A DNA stretch of 64,000 nucleotides from Myotis daubentonii (Eukaryota; Chordata; Mammalia; Chiroptera; Vespertilionidae), in the NCBI RefSeq assembly GCF_963259705.1, contig NC_081842.1:37289796-37353795 (forward strand), in the 5' to 3' direction. Both the position numbers and the translations under genes were made by a program. Position 1 is the stretch's first letter. The number at the start of each line of letters is the position of its first letter. Of this stretch, positions 56,641 to 64,000 are shown in pieces. The notes under the pieces are model-generated. The model made no database searches, was not told the origin of the DNA, and saw nothing but the letters and a program-made list of their open reading frames with translations.

Positions 56641-57930
56641 GCGTGGAAAGGTGCGCGCACACCTTTGTGTGCATAAATACATCTGCTTCTCGGGAGCGTA
56701 CCTGGGAAGGTGCTCTGTCTGTCATAGGCGGTTTCCAGAATGGGATGCAGAGCACGGGATCTGTAGCGAAAACACGCACACAAGAGAAGGGTTCTGATAC
56801 TAAACACAAAGCTGTAATTGAAGTGTTTATGCCCAAATGTACTGTGAATCAAACATATGGTGGTATTTATCGTCTGGTGGGTCTGTTGGAAAGGTTTGGT
56901 CGATCAGTTCTCATTTCACAAAAGTAAAATAATGTAACTAAGTGATGACTAAATATAGACTTCTAAGGCAAAGTAGTTTACCCGCTCTGTGTACTTTTTG
57001 CACGCGTGTAGCACATCAAGGCTGTTCATAAAGTGTAATTTGGATGATGTGACAATATGGTTGAGGAAGGGGGTGTGGCCGGTTGTTTTTAAAAATTAGG
57101 CACCTCGTAGTTTTTAAGACAAACGTATTAACCTAAAATCTTCAGAAGGCAGGGGTCGGGGGGTCTTTGAAGACCTTTGTACAGGCCTAAGACATAAAAA
57201 AGCAGCTACCTTTTTAGGATGTGGCCTGAAAGAAGCCTGTTATTTTCAGTTATTACTGCCTTCAAAGTAAAATAACATTTTTGCAGCCTTTTTATGTGAG
57301 GGTTTGTGTTTTGATTTGTTTGGGGGTTTTTTGCATACTTTCATTACAATATTTGAAATAGGTGTAGTTGTTATTTTAAAGCAATCGATCTTTCCTCTCA
57401 GTATCAGATTCCTAAATTTTCACACACACACACCCCAAAAATGTTTATTTGCAGTAACTTATGCATCTGGACTCCGGGTGGCCTAATAAGCTCAGTGATT
57501 AGACAGGTGCTTTATAGGCAAGGTCAAAGGCTCTTTCCCCTGATTAGCCCCTGAGGGGGGAGCCGCCAGAGGCTCTCTGGGCCAGCTTAGGGAAAGCGGG
57601 GGAGGGGCAGGAAAACCTAGAGGAAAAGGAGTGGGGTTGGAAACTCCCTCCCAACTACCTTTAGGAGAGTTCAAAGCACGGCAGTGGATGTCCTTGGAGC
57701 TATTTTCATATATGAGAGAGGGCATGTTAGATTAAACAATGTCACCCGATGGGAATTTAGATAACTGCAGGTTTCCAAAACACTGGGTTCGGTGTACAGG
57801 AAAACAGCACAAGGAAAGCAAGTTTTGACTTTCGGTAAGATTCTAAAGCCGAGGCTTATTTACTGCAGAACTAGCACCTCTGGGAAGACTATATTTCAAA
57901 AGTGATGAGAATACTGTGGCTTTCTATGAT
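56641..57930. other. Island flank, no gene seen
   Basis: GC content falls off after about 56,650. Small CA run at 57,421-57,432. No repeat termini or gene recognised. Confidence 0.4.
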
Positions 57931-58178
57931 TTTTTTTTTTTAATCCTTACCTGAGGACATTATTTAAATTGATTTCAGAGAGGAAGGAAGAAAGAGAAAC
58001 ATCAATGTGAGAGAGAAACATCAATGTGAGAGAGAAACATCAATCTGTTGCCTCCTGTATGCACCCCAACCGGGGATCAAACCCACAACCTGGGTATGTG
58101 CCCTGACCAGGAATTGAACATGAGATCCTAGGGGCATGGGACAATGCTCCAACCAGACTGAGCCACACTGGCCAGGGA
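57931..58178 (-). mobile_element. Ves SINE, long-tail variant with internal duplication
   Basis: Minus-strand Ves SINE ('gagccacactggccaggg' at its head) with 'aaacatcaatgtgagagag' repeated in tandem at 57,998-58,035. Confidence 0.88.
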
Positions 58179-58529
58179 GCTTAATATGTTTTTAAATTTT
58201 TTAAAGAGTTGATAAATGATATACATAGGTTACTAAACATAATCCTCATCGCAATAGGTAAACTATCTCAGTACAATAGGGCTCATTATCTGATCCACCC
58301 AATGAAACAAATCTATTAGCCTAGATTGTTTTTGAAGTTTCACAAAGCACAGGGCTTCTCCAGGCAGCAGGTACTATCAAACCAGAGCACTTCCAGTGAA
58401 AGAGGACTTCCCAACTACATGGTTCTTTATAGGGTCATCTTCAAACCAGGACCTCCCACTGTCCTCCCTCAAAATGACCCCTTTCTCTCCCTCCACAAGG
58501 GGGAACCCACCCTTCTTCAGGTTCATAGG
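58179..58529. other. Unclassified DNA, no gene seen
   Basis: Nothing recognised. Confidence 0.35.
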
Positions 58530-58537
58530 GTCTAAGG

Positions 58538-58772
58538 CAGTGATGGCGAACCTTTTGAGCTCGGCGTGTCAGCATTTTGAAAAACCCTAACTTAACTCTG
58601 GTGCCGTGTCACATATAGAAATTTTTTGATATTTGCAACCATAGTAAAACAAAGACTTATATTTTTGATATTTATTTTATGTATTTAAATGCCATTTAAC
58701 AAAGAAAAATCAACCAAAAAAATGAGTTCGCGTGTCACCTCTGACACACGTGTCATAGGTTCGCCATCACTG
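58538..58772. mobile_element. Young non-autonomous hAT
   Basis: 235 bp with inverted ends CAGTGATGGCGAACC and GGTTCGCCATCACTG, perfect, and a perfect 8-bp duplication GTCTAAGG (58,530-58,537; 58,773-58,780). No coding capacity. Confidence 0.94.
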
Positions 58773-58780
58773 GTCTAAGG

Positions 58781-60369
58781 CTTCTAGCCTGAAGTTCTTA
58801 TACCCTATACCAAGCTGCTGTCTTTCATAATGATAATATTAATCTATGTGTTATACATACCTGTAGTTTACAAGATATTTCTGTGCATAAATTACTTTAT
58901 TTGAATATCATGATGAAAATCACCAAAGGTGGGGCGGGGCCTGTGCCATCAACTAGTTCCAGTAAAGGGCACCTCACCTGCCATGCTCACTGAAAAGAAA
59001 CTTTAAGTATCTTTGGACCAAAAGAGCACTAAATGTGGAAAAGCTTTGATTCCCCTTGTGAAGGAGTTTTAAATGAAACCATATTTTGATCACTTTGATT
59101 GCTGAATTCTGGTACCCATTCTGAAATGCTGGAGTGGCTGCAACATGAAATCCTCAGATAAATGAGCCACGATATAAAGGCAGTACATATAGTTACCCTA
59201 CCCTTCAGTCAGTCTGATATATCCATTATACAAGATGGGGGGGCCTCACCAAAATTCAAGCAATGATTAGGCACAAGAGCAAGGTAGAGAACAAAGAAGC
59301 AACTATTGTTACTAACTTTCAGTGCTTTGTCCTAACCTAAAAGCTGCTCTTATGCTATGAGTGTGTGTTATGTTTCTAGAAAGGAGAAATGACTCTGTTA
59401 CTAAGAAATTCTCAAGCAGAGAGGCACATTAAGAAGAAAACTTTCTAGCTAATTATTCAACAAAAAGAAACCTCATACCACTAACTGTTACCAGAAGTTA
59501 CATATATATTGTAAAATGACTGAACAAATCTTGACTTGTTTTATTTCAGTAATATTACACCCAGGGGTGTGGTATGGCAAGATAGCCTACACCTTTGCAA
59601 CTTTCATCACTCAGGAAATAGAACATTTTCAAGCTTAGGTGACTTAATCCCAGGCCTACAGGATCTCATTCCTATATATATTTTTAAAGCCACCATGATG
59701 GTTTAAGTTGTTTCCATTGACTGAGCTATGTAATTAAGATGTTCAAAACAAACTTAATAGCATGAAAAAGATATTTGATACCAAAAATGTTATCCTGGCA
59801 CTATAAATCTCTTTATATTCTTACTCACCCAGGAACTCAGTGGCTTTACATCTACAGCATTTGCCCTCAAGCAAGACGTCTTGCTGATACCCTGTGATAT
59901 GTCTGTGTTTCATTCTAACTCAGCTTGTGCAATCTTTGTCTGTGGTTCTTTCAGCTATCAGCTTTTGCCATCTGCACTGATGCACATCTTGGCCACACAT
60001 CTCGAGAAAGAAGCACACAAGCTCCTTTTCTCCATCTGTGCTTAGCATGCTACTTGTGACCTTTCCTCATCAGTTGGAACCTTGTCACAATTTTCCATGA
60101 CTCTGTGGCCCAGTTTCATTACAACCATGAACTTTACTTGGGAGTCTTCATTTAAATTACAAAAAGAAGCGTACAACCATATTGCAAGTATTTATGCCTC
60201 TCGGGTCATGGGAATAGCAGGTTGTATCCTGCCTACGTGATACGGTTGGAGCAGAAAACCAACCACACAGAGATTGCTAAGTGCTGTCTGTACAGATCAC
60301 TTACTTATACTGACCAGCCATGTGCTTCCTCAGGGCATCACTCAAGGCCTTCCATTATATTGGTGGTTT
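58781..60369. other. Unclassified DNA, no gene seen
   Basis: No coding signal; possible faint MIR at 58,830-58,920. Confidence 0.35.
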
Positions 60370-60900
60370 TGCCCTTCAGTCGTTCAACAAACATTTACTG
60401 AATGCTTAGGGTACCCTGTTCAAGAAGCGGTTTACCGTGAACCAAGCAGAGCTTTCATTCTCATGGACTTTACATTTCAGTCCCTTCTCAGGTGGGGGTT
60501 GGAAGGGCAGTCAGACTTTCAAAAAATATATCTCTGTATTAGTCTATAGTTTGACTTCTATTAACAAAAATGATATGAAAATGGCTTAAACAAGGCGAAA
60601 GTTTATTCTCGTAGGAGACCATTCAGATGTAAGCATTCCAGAGTTGATGAGGTATTAAGGGCGCAGATTTCCCTACTGTCTCAACACACATCTTCCATCT
60701 GGTAGTCTAAGCTGGCTTTTCTAGCTCCTGCCATTGCATTCAGATTCCAGTCACCAAGCTAGAAAGGATGAGAAATTGAGAGCGTACGCCTTCTCTTTTA
60801 GGACTTGTCTTGGCACTCCACTTATCACTTCCACTCATACTCCATTGGCCAAAACTTGAGCACCGACTATATATTCAGCTGCTAGCAAGTCAGGTAAACC
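60370..60900 (-). repeat. Old L2-like and other ancient repeat pieces
   Basis: 'gttcaacaaacatttactgaatgc' and 'cattctcatggactttacattt' match a minus-strand L2 3' end. 60,560-60,860 has another ancient repeat pattern ('cttccactcatactccattggcc'), class not assigned. Confidence 0.45.
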
Positions 60901-61042
60901 ACAGGTACCAAGCTTGTGTAAAATAAGGTGGGGAGCGAGTTGAAAGTGTACCTTATTTTAGAGAAGACTGCTCAGTTAATATGAGCAGAAAGTTAAATGA
61001 CATGAGTGAGTGAGTGTGTTGATATCAAAAAAGGAGCAGTCC

Positions 61043-61256
61043 GGCCTGGCCAATGTGGCTCAATGATTGAGTGTCAACCTATTGAGGTCAGGGTTTGATT
61101 CCTGGTCAGAGCACATGCCTGGGTTGCTGGCTCAGTCCCAAGTAGGGGACGTGCAAGAGGCAGGCAATCAATGATTCTCTCTCATCATTGGTGTTTCTAA
61201 CTCCTCTCCCTCTCTCTTCCTCTCTAAAATCATTGAAAAATATATATTAAAAAATA
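61043..61256 (+). mobile_element. Ves SINE
   Basis: Ves head 'ggcctggccaatgtggctc', tail and A-rich end. Flanks AAAGGAGCAGTCC and AAAAGAGCAGTCC differ at one base. Confidence 0.92.
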
Positions 61257-61660
61257 AAAGAGCAGTCCAGGCAGAGGGAATATCAAGCACAAAGGAAGAG
61301 AAGTAAAAGCCAGTGTGCCATATTCTAGGAATAAAACTAGTGCCAGTTGACTGACATACAGTAAGCAAAGGAATGGCAGGAGAGGGAGCCAGGGGCCAGA
61401 TGTGACAGGCCTTTTTCTGCTAGTAAGATGGAAAGCCAGTGGACAGTTTTGAAAGCAGGAAAGTGACATGATCCAACTTCTGTTTGAAAAGGACTCCCCT
61501 ACCTTGCAGAGGACCCAATGTGATAGTACAGCAGTGCAAGGGGGACTACTGGTCTGGGGGACAGTGCAGGAATCCCAAGGAGAGTGATGGTGGAAGGAGC
61601 TGGCTAGAAGAAGCTGCACTCTGTACATTCTCAACCATGATTCCAAGATCTTAGACCAAA
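61257..61660 (+). repeat. Ancient interspersed repeat, class not assigned
   Basis: 'caggcagagggaatatcaagcac', 'ggaaagccagtggacag', 'gaaagtgacatgatccaac' in the order also seen at 50,560-51,000. The 138-codon minus frame at 61,230-61,646 lies in this repeat and is not called. Confidence 0.5.
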
Positions 61661-61869
61661 CAAGAGAAAGAATGGTGTTGCCACTTATTGAGATAACAAA
61701 GGCTAGGAGTGGAGAAAATTACCTCCAATTATCTGCTGGCCCAAATGTTTTCTTACCAATGCTCCTCTGCTCTTGTTGTGGTCAGAAACCTAAAACATAT
61801 TTTGTCATAGGTGAACGTAGGCTACCACGCTGTCTCTGCATGCTCACTGATGGAAACCGTAGGCAGGAT

Positions 61870-62090
61870 TAATTGCCATCCTTTACTGTGCATGTTGCCA
61901 GGCACTTTTTTGTTGTCTGGTTTTCTCAACAACCTGAAGAGGTAAATAATATTGTTATCTCCGTTTGATGTATCAGGAAACTAAAGCAATGAGACCAAAT
62001 AGCTTTTCTAAAGGTCATGCTGTAAATGGCAAAATGAGGATTTGAACTCGAGGTTGTCTGAGCGCAATGTCTGTTTTTTCCACTAAGTGA
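61870..62090 (-). repeat. MIR SINE remnant
   Basis: 'tgttgccaggcac', 'tatcaggaaactaaagcaatgag', 'aaatgaggatttgaactcgagg' in order, minus strand. Confidence 0.75.
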
Positions 62091-62551
62091 AAGTAAGCAG
62101 GTCAAGGCCAGAAAGTGAAAGTGTTTGCTGGAAAGTCCTCCACTGAATGGGGAGAGCAGAGAAATGCAAAAGTGGTCGGAAGGAAAAACTGCTGGAGGGG
62201 AGGAACCCCATCTTGATTACATTTACATGACCCCATTTCCTAGATCAGAATCTTAAAAATTTTTCTTGAATACAGACACGGTTACAATCAATCATGCTGT
62301 ACTCTTTGATATTATTAGTGTATCTACTGATTACACAAGCAAGACCTTTGTCCCACTCTCCCTGTCTCTCACCACCACCTCCCCACCCCCAACCCTTGCC
62401 ATCATAGGGCAATTTGGGCATGGAGAGTTTTTAAAGATAGGTTTTGTGGGCAAAGATGACAATATACAGTAATTCAGTTTAACTTATTACAAATTTGATA
62501 ATCTAGTTTTCTTTCAAGCTTTGAATTTTACCTTTCAAATATAACTCTTTA
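62091..62551. other. Unclassified DNA, no gene seen
   Basis: Nothing recognised. Confidence 0.35.
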
Positions 62552-62589
62552 AAAAAAAGATTTTTAATTGATTTTTAGAGAGGGAGGGG

Positions 62590-62631
<42 letters not shown>

Positions 62632-62739
62632 TTGATTGGTATCGATAGGCTGCTTCCTGCACGCCTTTTACCTGGGATCTAACCCACACACATCAATACA
62701 TGGATGTTGCCCAACCAATTGAGCCACGCCAGCCAGGGA
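62552..62739 (-). mobile_element. Ves SINE containing a (GA)n expansion
   Basis: Minus-strand Ves SINE ('tgagccacgccagccaggg' head). Its tail has expanded to about 18 GA units at 62,593-62,628. Confidence 0.87.
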
Positions 62740-63384
62740 ATATTTACAATTTGATTAATTAAATTCCCTTGAATTATTAAAATGCATTTATACATTTAAT
62801 GTATTCAGTCTTTTTTTTAACAATAAATAATACTTCAGTTGCTCAACAAACAAAAGAATCACAAGTAGGTAAGCAGTGTTCATAAATATAATAAACTAAT
62901 TATAAAATATAATGAACCTTAAGTTCTCTTGAACATTACAAAAAAGGTTTACATATTTAATAAAATTCTCATATCCTTTCAACTGAAATCACATATCTAA
63001 ATCAATTATAGCTCTCATTTAGATATTTTAATTGGCATTACAAGGATAACCCATTAGACATTCTAAAATGTAAAATTATCTTCAGGAAACTAAACATTGC
63101 AAATGTTTAAAATACCAAATGCAAGGTATGTATGTTATTTCTAAACATAAAATTAAAATATTATTCTGAGCTTACTAGAGCTCTTCATGTAACTTTATGC
63201 TTTCCTGAGGCTAAAAGAAATGCATGCTAAGTAAACAATTCTACTTACTCAGGTGAGTCGGGATACCTTTCCAGTGGGTTGAGTGGGTTGTTGTCCTGAA
63301 AGGCTCTGCCTGGAGATGCAGACATCAGGGTCGTATTTCTCGCAGCTGATCAGACATGCTGACCCATCCTTAAGGCCAGCCAAT
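62740..63384. other. AT-rich DNA, no gene seen
   Basis: Nothing recognised. Confidence 0.4.
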
Positions 63385-63401
63385 GGGAACCCCAAGTTCT
63401 T

Positions 63402-63622
63402 TTCTTTTTTTAATGTATTTTTGTTGATTTTGGAGAGGAAGGTAGAGGGAGAGAGAAATAGAAACATCCATGATGAAAGAGCATCATTGATCGGCTGCCT
63501 CCTGCACGCTCCACACTGGGGATGGAGCCCGCAACCCAGGTATGTGCCCTGACCAGGAATTGAACTGTGATCTCCCGGTTCACAAGTCGACACTCAACCA
63601 CTGAGCCATGCCAGCTGGGCTA
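63402..63622 (-). mobile_element. Ves SINE
   Basis: Minus-strand Ves SINE. A 17-bp duplication GGGAACCCCAAGTTCTT (63,385-63,401) and GGGAACGCCAAGCTCTT (63,623-63,639) has two mismatches. Confidence 0.92.
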
Positions 63623-63639
63623 GGGAACGCCAAGCTCTT

Positions 63640-64000
63640 GCCTTCAAATGGATAGTGTTCACCGTTCATGTTCACGGATTCTGGCTGCACCTACTTCTTC
63701 AAATGATTTGAATTTGCACTCCCTCCTGGTAGATTACTGACACATAGCTGTATTTGAACCAATTTATATTCTACTTCATTTTACTATGAATTGTTTTCAT
63801 TTTTTCTTCTGATGGGGCTATAATTTTTATAGAAATTAACTGAGCATGCCCTCACATCTGTGACTGGCTCTGCCATTTTGATTGGGGGCACGCGACACAC
63901 ACATACACACACACACACACACACAGACCTTACTACAATTAAGCACCACTTGACAGGGATATGTTCTGAGAGATAAGTCATTAGGCAATTTCATCGTTGT
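63640..64000. other. Unclassified DNA with (CA)n
   Basis: A CA repeat with one interruption at about 63,894-63,925. No gene seen to the window edge. Confidence 0.6.

Noticed and set aside
55870..56682. 270-codon minus-strand frame, the second longest in the window
   Set aside because: Also compositional (Pro, Arg, Ala runs) across promoter sequence and overlapping other long frames in all phases; no recognisable protein.
61230..61646. 138-codon minus frame
   Set aside because: Lies in an ancient repeat and the end of a SINE; no protein similarity recognised.

Overview
This window looks like ordinary, TE-rich nuclear DNA of a vespertilionid (vesper) bat. The diagnosis rests on the mix of repeats: about 18 tRNA-derived Ves SINEs, about 17 HeliBat-type Helitrons (5' TC, 3' CTAG, A/T insertion sites), SPIN-like and other young hAT elements with 8-bp target duplications, a piggyBac MITE in a TTAA site, mariner and Tigger elements, and old mammalian layers (L1M, L2, MIR, MER5). 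I recognise no exon of a known protein-coding gene. The only long, clearly protein-like open frame is the ORF1 of a retrotransposon.

Layout. 1-5,200: old L1 debris and an ORF1-only L1 fragment carrying a Helitron and a piggyBac MITE. 5,200-12,600: unique DNA, two SPIN-like hAT copies (one with a Tigger-like insert), old Tigger and hAT elements, two abutting Helitrons. 12,628-14,559: a structurally complete ORF1-only half-LINE on the minus strand with an intact 282-codon ORF and 14-bp target duplication. 14,600-23,000: degenerate repeats, including a possible endogenous retrovirus pol remnant, and two more abutting Helitrons. 23,000-32,500: several L1 copies used as a landing platform, with a decayed full-length mariner and a four-unit head-to-tail Helitron array. 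32,500-54,900: GGAA microsatellite, L2, a second mariner, L1 ORF2, many SINEs, a nearly perfect palindromic MER5-type element, another Helitron pair, then long unique stretches.

55,060-56,640 is the one obvious regulatory region: a strong CpG island with two consensus splice donors readable on the minus strand (54,959 and 55,746), so it is probably the promoter and alternative first exons of a gene running leftward, which would make much of 1-54,900 its first intron. I could not identify the gene. Two perfect MEF2 motifs and one kappa-B motif lie in or near it. 56,640-64,000 is probably upstream flank with SINEs, a young hAT, MIR and simple repeats.

The most interesting signals are the repeated zero-spacer head-to-tail Helitron arrays, perfect CTCF-type motifs (twice as inverted pairs) inside Helitrons, the complete half-LINE, and the palindromic MER5. 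All boundaries and family names were made by eye from termini, duplications and internal comparison between copies.
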